40,573 nt of DNA, taken from contig CANFIN010000014.1 in NCBI GenBank assembly GCA_947447155.1, forward strand, positions 1 to 40,573, read 5' to 3'. The DNA comes from Bacteroidota bacterium (GTDB lineage: Bacteria; Bacteroidota; Bacteroidia; AKYH767-A; OLB10). Positions within the stretch are counted from its first letter, which is position 1. Each line of letters begins with the position of its first letter. The position numbers were made by a program, and so were the translations under genes. Of the stretch, positions 26,055 to 33,610 are shown in pieces. The notes beneath the pieces were generated by a model. That model ran no database searches. It was not told where the DNA came from and was given only the letters and a program-made list of their open reading frames with translations.

Positions 26055-26426
26055 ATGAGCGATCATAATAATCATGAAATGCACGGTTACTATACCGGCG
26101 ATATACATAATCAGTTTGTGCCTGAGCATTACGATCCTAAAAATCGTTCTGTAATCTGGAGAACTTTCTGGATTTTATTAGTTATTACAATTGGAGAAGT
26201 TGCAATTGCGTTCACTAGTATTCCAAAAGAAATATTAATGGTTACATTCATCACTCTCACAGTTGTGAAGGCTTACTTCATTGTTGCTTTCTTTATGCAT
26301 TTAAAGCACGAAAAATTGTCGTTGGCGTATTGCATATTATTTCCATTTGTTCTAATTGTTTATTTAATTGCCATGTCTCTGACGGAAGCAAATTACTTAA
26401 ACCTTTGGGATGTGATCTTTAAGTAA
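26055..26426 (+). CDS. Cytochrome c oxidase subunit IV family protein
   Basis: A 123-residue protein with a His-rich soluble N-terminus (SDHNNHEMHGYY) and three membrane segments (about 36-53, 59-78 and 88-108). The pattern VKAYFIVAFFMHLKHEK is typical of the prokaryotic subunit IV/CtaF group. It probably stabilises the oxidase complex. The start of the next gene follows after 2 nt. Confidence 0.9.
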   Translation: MSDHNNHEMHGYYTGDIHNQFVPEHYDPKNRSVIWRTFWILLVITIGEVAIAFTSIPKEILMVTFITLTVVKAYFIVAFFMHLKHEKLSLAYCILFPFVLIVYLIAMSLTEANYLNLWDVIFK

Positions 26427-26428
26427 GA

Positions 26429-27118
26429 GTGAAAAAATTCTGGATCTTATTTGGGTTGCTTGCATTTCCTTCTTTAGCATATTTATACTTGCAAACAGGG
26501 AAGAATAGTTTTAAACCGCTTGAAATTTTAGGTCCAATAGAAATACAAACAAAAACCGCTGATGGACATCAGGTGAACGATACCGTTTATCATACCATCA
26601 GCGGTTTTTCGCTTTTAAATCAGGATAGTAATATTGTTTCTGATTCAATATTCAAAGGCAAAATCCATATCGCTAATTTCTTCTTTACTACCTGCGGAAC
26701 AATTTGTCCTAAAATGTCAAGTGAAATGATGCGTGTACAACATGCATTTGAAAAAGATACGGATGTAGTAATTGTATCCTATACGGTCGATCCTGAGCAT
26801 GATACACCTTATATACTTAAAGAGTATGCGGTACAGCATAAAGCAATTTTAAATAAATGGTTCTTTCTTACCGGTGATAAAAAAACGATTTACGATTTAG
26901 CGCGTAATTCCTATTATCTAGTTGCAGGAGAAGGAGATGGCGGGCCAGAAGATTTTATTCATTCCGAAATGTTTACGCTTATTGATAAAGAAGGAAGAAT
27001 TAGAGGAGGAAAAGATAAGAAAGGGAATATGCTAACCTACGATGGTACTAATATTCTAGATGTAAATAGGTTGATAGAAGATATTGATGTGCTTAAACGC
27101 GAGTATGCTAAACAATAA
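26429..27118 (+). CDS. SCO1/SenC-family copper chaperone for the oxidase
   Basis: A 229-residue thioredoxin-fold protein anchored by one N-terminal membrane segment (about 4-20), facing the periplasm. The copper ligands are visible as CGTIC (about 90-94, CxxxC) and His in FIHSEMF (about 170-175). Sco proteins deliver copper to, or reduce, the CuA site of subunit II. Translation starts at GTG 26429, 2 nt after the subunit IV stop; no ATG fits. The position in the cox operon agrees with that role. Confidence 0.93.
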   Translation: MKKFWILFGLLAFPSLAYLYLQTGKNSFKPLEILGPIEIQTKTADGHQVNDTVYHTISGFSLLNQDSNIVSDSIFKGKIHIANFFFTTCGTICPKMSSEMMRVQHAFEKDTDVVIVSYTVDPEHDTPYILKEYAVQHKAILNKWFFLTGDKKTIYDLARNSYYLVAGEGDGGPEDFIHSEMFTLIDKEGRIRGGKDKKGNMLTYDGTNILDVNRLIEDIDVLKREYAKQ

Positions 27119-27152
27119 TATTAACGTCTTGTTCTAATTAATAAAACATTTT

Positions 27153-27695
27153 ATGTTCTCAAATCTATCCGAAAAAATAGTCTTCCGAATTGTATTATCA
27201 TTATCGTTAGTTGTTTTTTTAGTTGTAGTTCTACTTAATCAAAAAGTATTGCCTCGTCCAGAAGTTTTACCTGCTTTCGCAACTTTTTTGCCTAAACTGA
27301 ATGCAATAATCAATGCAAGTTGTACCATTCTTTTAATTCTATCTTATCGAGCAATCAGAAGAAAAGATATCTCAACGCATAAGCAACTTAACTTGCTTAC
27401 TTTTTGTTTATCTGCTCTGTTTTTAATCTCTTATGTAGCGTATCATTGGATGGCTGATGAAACGAAATTCCCACTTGATAATCCATTAAGACCAGTTTAT
27501 CTTGCAATTTTAATCTCACACATTATTTTAGCTGCAGTAGTGCTGCCATTGGTGCTTATATCTTTCTGGTACGGACTTAACAATAAAGTGGAACAACATC
27601 GTAAAATAACAAGGTTCTCATTTCCAATTTGGCTATATGTTACTACTACTGGTGTAATCGTTTATTTCATGATTTCACCTTATTACCCGTTTTAA
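27153..27695 (+). CDS. DUF420 membrane protein, CtaM-like oxidase assembly factor
   Basis: A 180-residue protein with five hydrophobic segments and conserved-looking His at ISTHKQLN, AYHWMAD, LISHIILAAVVLP and EQHRKITR. This layout matches DUF420, whose Staphylococcus member CtaM is needed for a working haem oxidase. Its place directly after Sco agrees. The assignment rests on pattern and context rather than a profile search. Confidence 0.85.
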   Translation: MFSNLSEKIVFRIVLSLSLVVFLVVVLLNQKVLPRPEVLPAFATFLPKLNAIINASCTILLILSYRAIRRKDISTHKQLNLLTFCLSALFLISYVAYHWMADETKFPLDNPLRPVYLAILISHIILAAVVLPLVLISFWYGLNNKVEQHRKITRFSFPIWLYVTTTGVIVYFMISPYYPF

Positions 27696-27698
27696 TTA

Positions 27699-27729
27699 TT
27701 GCATATAAAAATTGAACTCCTTACATTTG
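27699..27729 (+). promoter_or_regulatory. Internal promoter before the small CxxC protein gene
   Basis: TTG (27699-27701), 20 nt, TACATTTG (27722-27729). Both elements and spacing fit the Bacteroidota consensus. The box ends 8 nt before ATG 27738, so the last gene of the cox operon may also be expressed alone. Confidence 0.6.
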
Positions 27730-27737
27730 ATTTCACT

Positions 27738-27977
27738 ATGAAAAAAGTAATACTTCTTATCGCTCTATTAGTTAACCTCTCAATTATTACAGAGGTAAAT
27801 GCACAGTGTTCTATGTGCAGACAAGCAGCTGAATCTGGAATTAAAAAAGGAGAGGTGCAAGGCAGAGGGTTAAATAAAGGGATTTTATTTTTGATGGCTA
27901 TCCCTTATGTATTAGGTGGTACAGCGTTTATTATTTATAAAAAGAACATGAGAAAGAAAACAGCTGTTGAACAATAA
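27738..27977 (+). CDS. Small membrane protein with a periplasmic CxxC motif
   Basis: A 79-residue protein. A signal-like hydrophobic N-terminus ends at VNAQ, directly followed by CSMCRQAAESG (the two cysteines at about 24 and 27). A Gly/Lys-rich stretch leads to one membrane segment (about 46-64, ending IIYKK) and a basic tail. Start at ATG 27738 is preferred to the longer frame from 27699, which would run through the promoter box. Its place at the end of the oxidase operon suggests a part in copper or thiol handling during assembly, but I do not know a characterised homologue. Confidence 0.8.
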   Translation: MKKVILLIALLVNLSIITEVNAQCSMCRQAAESGIKKGEVQGRGLNKGILFLMAIPYVLGGTAFIIYKKNMRKKTAVEQ

Positions 27978-27982
27978 AAATT

Positions 27983-28008
27983 AAAGTCGGTTAATCCCGA
28001 CTTTTTTT
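27983..28008 (+). terminator. Terminator of the cox operon
   Basis: AAAGTCGG (27983-27990), 6-nt loop, CCGACTTT (27997-28004), with T residues to 28008. It ends only 5 nt before the start codon of the AlkD-like gene. Confidence 0.9.
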
Positions 28009-28013
28009 ATACC

Positions 28014-28691
28014 ATGAAAAAAGAAACAAAAGCTACTTTAGAAAATTTACTATTGGTTTTTCAGGAAAATGCAAATCCTTATCAAGCAGAAAGGATGAAA
28101 GCATATATGCGTAATTTGTTTGATTTTTACGGATTACAAAAAGATAAACGTGCAGAATTAGCAAGTCCTTATTTGAAAGAGCTTGTTGCATCATCCGAAG
28201 ATAACATCGATGATATAGTAAAGTTCTTATGGAAACAACCTCATCGTGAATGTCAGTATATAGCGATGGAATATATTATGAAGCTTCATAAAAAATGGAC
28301 ACCAGCAACATTGTCATTATTTGAATACATGATCGCAAATAACTCGTGGTGGGATACGGTCGACTTTATTGCATCATCGTTAGTAGGAAAGTTGTTTCAA
28401 AAATATCCGCAACTGATTATGCCTTCAGTTCAGAAGTGGGATAATCAAAATCAATTCTGGTTTCATCGAACTACATTGATTTTTCAATTGAAATATGCTG
28501 CAAAAACCGACCAACATTTGCTGTTTGTTCAATGTGAAAAATACATGAGCTCCAAAGAGTTTTTTATGCAAAAGGCAGTAGGTTGGGCCCTTAGGCAATA
28601 CAGTAAATTTAATGTTGTTGCAGTTCGTGAATTTGTTGATGCCCATCAACTATCTACGGTAAGTCTTCGAGAAGCAAAGAAATACTTATAA
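28014..28691 (+). CDS. AlkD-like DNA alkylation repair protein
   Basis: A 225-residue all-helical HEAT-like repeat protein of the AlkC/AlkD glycosylase group, which removes bulky or positively charged alkylated purines. Family signs are ANPYQAERMKAYMRNLFDFYG at the N-terminus, NSWWDTVDFIAS (about 102-113) holding the Trp and Asp implicated in catalysis in AlkD, and FWFHRTTLIFQLKY with the DNA-contact Arg. Start at ATG 28014 fits the family N-terminus. The gene sits immediately behind the cox terminator and I see no promoter box of its own, so its expression is unclear. Confidence 0.9.
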   Translation: MKKETKATLENLLLVFQENANPYQAERMKAYMRNLFDFYGLQKDKRAELASPYLKELVASSEDNIDDIVKFLWKQPHRECQYIAMEYIMKLHKKWTPATLSLFEYMIANNSWWDTVDFIASSLVGKLFQKYPQLIMPSVQKWDNQNQFWFHRTTLIFQLKYAAKTDQHLLFVQCEKYMSSKEFFMQKAVGWALRQYSKFNVVAVREFVDAHQLSTVSLREAKKYL

Positions 28692-28708
28692 AATATCACT
28701 ATTTTATT

Positions 28709-28741
28709 TTTGCAGTGTAAAGAGAAGGGTTTGTATATTTG
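28709..28741 (+). promoter_or_regulatory. Promoter of trhO
   Basis: TTTG (28709-28712), 21 nt, TATATTTG (28734-28741). The -7 box ends 7 nt before ATG 28749. Confidence 0.62.
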
Positions 28742-28748
28742 CCTTATT

Positions 28749-29831
28749 ATGCTTCACAATAAATACGATAAAGCTACGCTGCAAAAGAAACTAGACAGCG
28801 AAAATTTCAAACGAATTACGCTTTCATTTTATCGTTATGTATATATTGATAATCTGGAAATGTATCGAGCTGATTTATACAGAAGCATGGATGAGCTGGG
28901 AATTCTGGGAAGAGTTTATGTAGCTCATGAGGGCATCAATGCCCAGATAAGTATTCCTGAACATAATTTCGATGCTTTTAAAAATTTACTTGAACAGGAT
29001 GAGCATCTTAAATCAATGCCATTAAAAATTGCAGTAGAAGATAATGGGAAGTCATTTATAAAATTAATTGTGCGTATTCGCGAGAAAGTTGTAGCGGATG
29101 GATTAGATGATAAAACATTTGATGTAACCAATGTTGGAAATCATTTGAATGCAGAAGAGTTTAATAAAGCACTCGAAGCACCAAACGCAATTGTAATAGA
29201 TATGCGTAATCACTACGAAAGCGAGGTGGGCCATTTTCAAAAAGCGTTGCTTCCAGAGTCGGATACATTTAGAGATTGTTTGAATATGGGTCTCGATATG
29301 GTGGAGGATAAAAAAGACCATAAAATTTTATTGTATTGCACAGGTGGTATTCGTTGTGAAAAAGCGAGTGCATGGTTTAAACATCACGGATTTGAAGATG
29401 TAAATCAATTGCATGGTGGCATAATTAATTACGCACAAGAGATAAAAGAAAAAGGAATTCCTTCTAAGTTTATTGGAAAAAATTTCGTGTTCGATGATCG
29501 TTTAGGCGAGCGAATCACGGATGATATTGTTTCTTCTTGTCATCAATGCGGCCAACCTTGTGATGACCATACTAATTGTGCTAACGACGATTGTCATTTG
29601 CTCTTTATCCAATGTGAGGAATGTAATGTGAAAATGAAAGGTTGCTGTACACTTCAATGTTTAGAAATTGCGCAGCTTCCAATCGACGAGCAACGTAAAC
29701 GGAGAAAAGGGAAAATCAAAGCCGATACACTTTCGGTTTACAAAAGTAGGCTGCGCCCCGATTTAAAGCAAATTTTAAAGTATGACCATGAGGCTGCGAA
29801 GCCGATCAATAATCAAAATGCGAATAGCTGA
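28749..29831 (+). CDS. trhO: tRNA uridine(34) hydroxylase, rhodanese-domain protein
   Basis: Oxygen-dependent hydroxylase that makes ho5U at tRNA position 34, the first step to cmo5U/mo5U wobble bases. The 360-residue protein has the N-terminal ferredoxin-like domain (ITLSFYRYVYIDN; GRVYVAHEGINAQIS), a rhodanese domain with active-site Cys197 in YCTGGIRCEKAS, and a C-terminal Cys-rich segment (CHQCGQPC, then CHLLFIQCEEC and CC) that looks metal-binding. Start at 28749: a longer frame from 28710 would contain the promoter. Older annotation calls the family YceA or sulfurtransferase. Confidence 0.93.
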   Translation: MLHNKYDKATLQKKLDSENFKRITLSFYRYVYIDNLEMYRADLYRSMDELGILGRVYVAHEGINAQISIPEHNFDAFKNLLEQDEHLKSMPLKIAVEDNGKSFIKLIVRIREKVVADGLDDKTFDVTNVGNHLNAEEFNKALEAPNAIVIDMRNHYESEVGHFQKALLPESDTFRDCLNMGLDMVEDKKDHKILLYCTGGIRCEKASAWFKHHGFEDVNQLHGGIINYAQEIKEKGIPSKFIGKNFVFDDRLGERITDDIVSSCHQCGQPCDDHTNCANDDCHLLFIQCEECNVKMKGCCTLQCLEIAQLPIDEQRKRRKGKIKADTLSVYKSRLRPDLKQILKYDHEAAKPINNQNANS

Positions 29832-29853
29832 TTTTTAAACCTTCGTATTGTGC

Positions 29854-29875
29854 AAGACTTTTTGATACAAGTCTT
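29854..29875 (+). terminator. Possible weak hairpin after trhO
   Basis: AAGACTT (29854-29860) and AAGTCTT (29869-29875) form a 7-bp stem with an 8-nt loop; only a short T-rich stretch follows. It may be the trhO terminator, but the -33 element of a recJ promoter lies in its loop. Confidence 0.35.
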
Positions 29876-29890
29876 AACTTCTTAATTTTG
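29861..29890 (+). promoter_or_regulatory. Upstream promoter candidate for recJ
   Basis: TTTG (29861-29864), 18 nt, TAATTTTG (29883-29890): both elements with acceptable spacing. Transcripts from here would have a leader of about 110 nt before recJ. Confidence 0.45.
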
Positions 29891-29965
29891 AGCTTCTAAA
29901 GCACATACATTCTTGATTTGTCAATAACTTAGAAAGTAATACTCGGAAAATTGCCTTTAGGATTG

Positions 29966-29973
29966 TATATTTG
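29966..29973 (+). promoter_or_regulatory. Proximal -7 promoter box of recJ
   Basis: TATATTTG matches TAnnTTTG and ends 29 nt before the recJ ATG. No clear -33 element. Confidence 0.5.
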
Positions 29974-30002
29974 TAATTGCCTTAAATATATAGTCATAAG
30001 AA

Positions 30003-31745
30003 ATGGAAAAAAGATGGGTGATAATGCCTACAGGAAATTCGGAAGTCATCCAAAAGTTATCTGTGGAGCTGAGTATCCATCCCATTTTAGCGCAATTATT
30101 AGTGCAGCGCGGAATAAATACATTTGATGAGGCAAAGAATTTTTTTAGACCATCTTTAAGTGACTTGCACGATCCTTTTTTAATGAAGGATATGGATAAG
30201 GCCGTTGAACGAATTTCCAACGCGATTTTAAACAAGCAAAAAATTTTAGTTTATGGCGACTATGATGTGGATGGAACTACAGCCGTATCATTGGTATATA
30301 CATTCTTGCATAATCAATATGTAAATGTTGGCTATTATATTCCAGATCGCTACAAAGAGGGGTATGGTATTTCAATTCAAGGAATTGATTACGCAAAAGA
30401 AAACAACTATGATTTAATTATAGCCCTTGATTGTGGAATTAAGAGTATCGACAAAATTGATTACGCAAATACTCTAGGAATTGATTTTATCATTTGCGAT
30501 CATCATCGTCCGGGAAGTGAGCTGCCGAATGCAGTTGCAGTTTTAGATCCTAAGCGCGCTGATTGTGATTATCCTTATAAAGAGCTGAGCGGTTGTGGCG
30601 TTGGATTCAAACTTATTCAGGCTATTGCACAACAAAAAGGAATTTCATTTGATGATCTAGAGCAATACCTCGATTTAGTGGCTGTATCAATCGCTGCGGA
30701 TATTGTGCCCATTACAGGAGAAAATAGAATTCTTGCTTATTATGGATTGAAATTGCTTAATCGAAATCCTCGTCCCGGATTCAAAGCAATATTAGATTTA
30801 AGTAATTTTAAAAAAGATGAGATAACTGTTAATGATGTGGTGTTTCTAATTGCTCCACGCATTAATGCCGCAGGACGAATTGAATCAGGAGAAAAAGCAG
30901 TTGAACTTTTAGTTTCGAAAAATGATAATGTCGCTGGCTTACTTGGTGATGGAATCAACGAGCATAATTTAAAGCGCAAAGATTTAGACCAGAGTATTAC
31001 AGAAAACGCACTTCAGCTAATCGAAGAAAGTGAGGTGCATAAATATAGAAAGTCAACAGTACTTTATAATCCAGAATGGCACAAAGGCGTTATTGGTATT
31101 GTAGCTTCGCGCTTAACAGAAAAGTATTACCGACCAACAATCGTACTTACAAAAAGTAACGATCATAATAATATGGTTTCAGGGTCTGCTAGATCAGTTA
31201 AAGACTTTGATGTTTATAATGCGATTGAAAGTTGTAGTGATTTATTAGAGCAGTTTGGCGGACATATGTATGCAGCTGGTTTGACCATGAAAGAAGAAAA
31301 TGTTCAGACTTTTATTGAAAGGTTTGAAGAAGTTGTTGCAACTACAATTGAAGATAGAATGCTTATTCGTGAAGTTGAAATTGATGCAGAATTAAAGTTG
31401 ATTGATATTACACCTAAGTTTTTTAATGTGCTAAAACAATTTGCTCCGTTTGGGCCAGGTAATATGTCGCCAATTTTTATATCTACTAACGTTCGTGATA
31501 ACGGACGAGGAAAGGTGGTGGGGAATAATCATCTGAAGTTGTCATTGGTCCAGCATGATGATTATCAATTAACTTTTGATGGCATTGCTTTTCAATTAGG
31601 GCACCATCATAATCAGGTAGAGCAACAAGATGCTTTTGATGTTGTTTACCATCTTGAAGAGAATAATTTTAATAACCGAACAACACTACAATTAAACATC
31701 AAAGATTTAAAGTTTGTTAAATCGGATGTGATGGCCAAAGTTTAA
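30003..31745 (+). CDS. recJ: Single-stranded-DNA-specific exonuclease RecJ
   Basis: 5'-3' single-strand exonuclease of the DHH family for recombination and mismatch repair. The 580-residue protein has motif I YGDYDVDG (84-91), the DHH motif in ICDHHRPG (Asp166-His168), the DPKRADCDYP segment, GCGVGFKL, INAAGRI, the DHHA1 region (WHKGVIGIVASRL; SGSARS; FGGHMYAAG) and a C-terminal OB-like domain (FAPFGPGN onward). Length and motif order match full RecJ. Its last 29 bp overlap the convergent gene on the minus strand, so the two transcripts must overlap. Confidence 0.95.
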   Translation: MEKRWVIMPTGNSEVIQKLSVELSIHPILAQLLVQRGINTFDEAKNFFRPSLSDLHDPFLMKDMDKAVERISNAILNKQKILVYGDYDVDGTTAVSLVYTFLHNQYVNVGYYIPDRYKEGYGISIQGIDYAKENNYDLIIALDCGIKSIDKIDYANTLGIDFIICDHHRPGSELPNAVAVLDPKRADCDYPYKELSGCGVGFKLIQAIAQQKGISFDDLEQYLDLVAVSIAADIVPITGENRILAYYGLKLLNRNPRPGFKAILDLSNFKKDEITVNDVVFLIAPRINAAGRIESGEKAVELLVSKNDNVAGLLGDGINEHNLKRKDLDQSITENALQLIEESEVHKYRKSTVLYNPEWHKGVIGIVASRLTEKYYRPTIVLTKSNDHNNMVSGSARSVKDFDVYNAIESCSDLLEQFGGHMYAAGLTMKEENVQTFIERFEEVVATTIEDRMLIREVEIDAELKLIDITPKFFNVLKQFAPFGPGNMSPIFISTNVRDNGRGKVVGNNHLKLSLVQHDDYQLTFDGIAFQLGHHHNQVEQQDAFDVVYHLEENNFNNRTTLQLNIKDLKFVKSDVMAKV

Positions 31746-32661
31746 AATCATTTCTCGTGATTAGCCTAACGGCAACCCCTATTCTAAAAAAATAATTTTC
31801 TGCAGGATGATATTTGTTGGCATTCTCAATGTTTGCAGATTTAAATTCATATAAACGGTTCACCGATTGCCCAACTTCGCTTAATAGCGTAAGTGCTATT
31901 TTTTGATTTTTATTTATCAGATAATAATTGAGATATAATTTTAAATGGCCTTCGCGATCATGAAAATAAGAAGAATAACTTTCACTGTATGATTCTTCAA
32001 TCCCGCGAAACGCAAAGCCAACATGCAATTTATTAAATGAAACATCAATAGTAGTTGAATTAGGTAATAATCCCCAGCAGAAAATATTTTTTGAGGCCCT
32101 CCATTCAAAACCAATCAGCGGGGTAATATAATTTCCCCAAAACTCACGATTGTAATATACTCCGCCTTTAAGCTTGAATTTCTCATTATAAGTTTTGGTA
32201 TATAAAATAGCTCCGCCTAATTGATCAGAGGTTTTTTTAAAGTCATTTTCATACTTTTTATTTTGACGGTAAACTATAGTTGCACTGATGCTATTCTGGT
32301 TTTTAAACTTGTGAACTAATGTAATCGGCAGAGCATAAGAAATGTAATGCTCATGAAATTTACTGTATGCCGAAATTGATGTGCTTCCGTTTTTTTGAAT
32401 TGAAAATGTGCTGTCTGATTGCTGATATATTTTATTGTTGATTTCAGGACTAATTAATAATAATTTTTTTTCATTTAGTTTAATAGGAACATTGAATGTA
32501 TATGATTTCCATTCATGGTTAACTTTAAATTCGCCTTTCCCTTTATAGAGTTTTGAAATATAAGTTTTACCATATTGAATATTTATCAAGTCGATATAGG
32601 GTTGTGAAAATCCAACCAGATGAAATAGAAAGAATATTGTTAATAGTATTAATTGACGCAT
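31717..32661 (-). CDS. Predicted outer membrane beta-barrel protein, unknown function
   Basis: A 314-residue protein with a clear signal peptide (about 1-19, ending VGFSQ). The mature part alternates short polar and aromatic strands (for example SISAYSKFHEHYISYALPITL, GGVYYNREFWGNYITPLIGFEWR), as in outer membrane barrels of the DUF6268-like kind; this family name is a guess. I recognise no enzymatic motif. A one-mismatch -7 box (TATCTTCG, 32673-32666 minus) ends 4 nt before the ATG. The 3' end overlaps recJ by 29 bp tail to tail. It is divergent from the second FkbM gene. Confidence 0.72.
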   Translation of the reverse strand: MRQLILLTIFFLFHLVGFSQPYIDLINIQYGKTYISKLYKGKGEFKVNHEWKSYTFNVPIKLNEKKLLLISPEINNKIYQQSDSTFSIQKNGSTSISAYSKFHEHYISYALPITLVHKFKNQNSISATIVYRQNKKYENDFKKTSDQLGGAILYTKTYNEKFKLKGGVYYNREFWGNYITPLIGFEWRASKNIFCWGLLPNSTTIDVSFNKLHVGFAFRGIEESYSESYSSYFHDREGHLKLYLNYYLINKNQKIALTLLSEVGQSVNRLYEFKSANIENANKYHPAENYFFRIGVAVRLITRNDFKLWPSHPI

Positions 32662-32747
32662 ATATCGAAGATAAAAATAATTCTGTTAAAAATGTTTTTT
32701 AAGGTTGTACGCTTTTTTATTATCATTGTTGAACTAATATTAAACCT

Positions 32748-33566
32748 ATGCTTCGAATTTTTATTTCATCAGTTTTAACAGCTGTTCGTTACAAAGGCGC
32801 ATTGATTTCTCGTTTCGAATTATTTAAAAAACTTTTTGTATTAGGTCGGTTACGAAAATCTGAAATAGCTCGCGATAAAGAAATTATTACTTCCTTTTTA
32901 GGTAGTAAATTCCGTGCGTTTAGTTATCATACATTAAACTATCTTATTCGCGAGATTTTCATAAATGATGAGTATAAATTTAATTCTTCAAAAAGCAATC
33001 CTATAATAATTGATTGTGGTGCAAATATCGGCATGTCAGTTTTGTATTTTAAGCGTTGTTTCCCTCAATCAACAATAATTGCTTTTGAACCTAACCCAAC
33101 TACATTTGACTTGTTGCAAAAGAATATTGCTTCTTACGAACTAAGTAATGTGACATTAAATAATCTAGCGCTTTCTAATTCTAATGGAACTATACCTTTT
33201 CATATTAATGCTGATAAAGGAACATTAACTGGTTCGTTACAATCTAATCGTGGAGGAGAAAAAATAATTGAAGTTCAATGTGCAAAATTGTCGGATTTAT
33301 TATCTGAAATAATTGTTGTTGATTTGATTAAGATGGATGTTGAAGGAGCGGAACAAAATATAGTTGAAGACTTAATGCAATCAGGAGCTATTCAAAAAGT
33401 AAAGGAATTAATAATTGAATTTCATCATAATATTCCCGGTGAAAACAATTCATTTTCTCATTTTATAAGAATGTTTGAGCAATCGGGGTTTGATTATAGC
33501 ATTAGAACTGATTTTACTTCATTAGGAGCTATGCAGGATATTGTTCTGCATTTTTACAGAAAATAG
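32748..33566 (+). CDS. FkbM-family SAM-dependent methyltransferase (second copy)
   Basis: A 272-residue class I methyltransferase with SAM motif IIIDCGANIGMSVLYFK (about 84-100), IIAFEPNPTTFDLLQKNI, and the FkbM block VDLIKMDVEGAEQNIVEDL. It is clearly distinct from the first copy at 20992, with the same fold and different flanks, so not a recent duplicate. The substrate is unknown, most likely a sugar or lipid hydroxyl. It is 44 nt before the EamA transporter gene and could be co-transcribed with it. No exact TAnnTTTG box is seen upstream. Confidence 0.87.
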   Translation: MLRIFISSVLTAVRYKGALISRFELFKKLFVLGRLRKSEIARDKEIITSFLGSKFRAFSYHTLNYLIREIFINDEYKFNSSKSNPIIIDCGANIGMSVLYFKRCFPQSTIIAFEPNPTTFDLLQKNIASYELSNVTLNNLALSNSNGTIPFHINADKGTLTGSLQSNRGGEKIIEVQCAKLSDLLSEIIVVDLIKMDVEGAEQNIVEDLMQSGAIQKVKELIIEFHHNIPGENNSFSHFIRMFEQSGFDYSIRTDFTSLGAMQDIVLHFYRK

Positions 33567-33610
33567 TTTTTTATAACTGCATTTTTAAATGATTGATGTA
33601 GTTTCGCACT

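Noticed and set aside
28710-28748. Extra 13 N-terminal residues for TrhO
   Set aside because: The extension contains the -7 box, and the family N-terminus fits ATG 28749.
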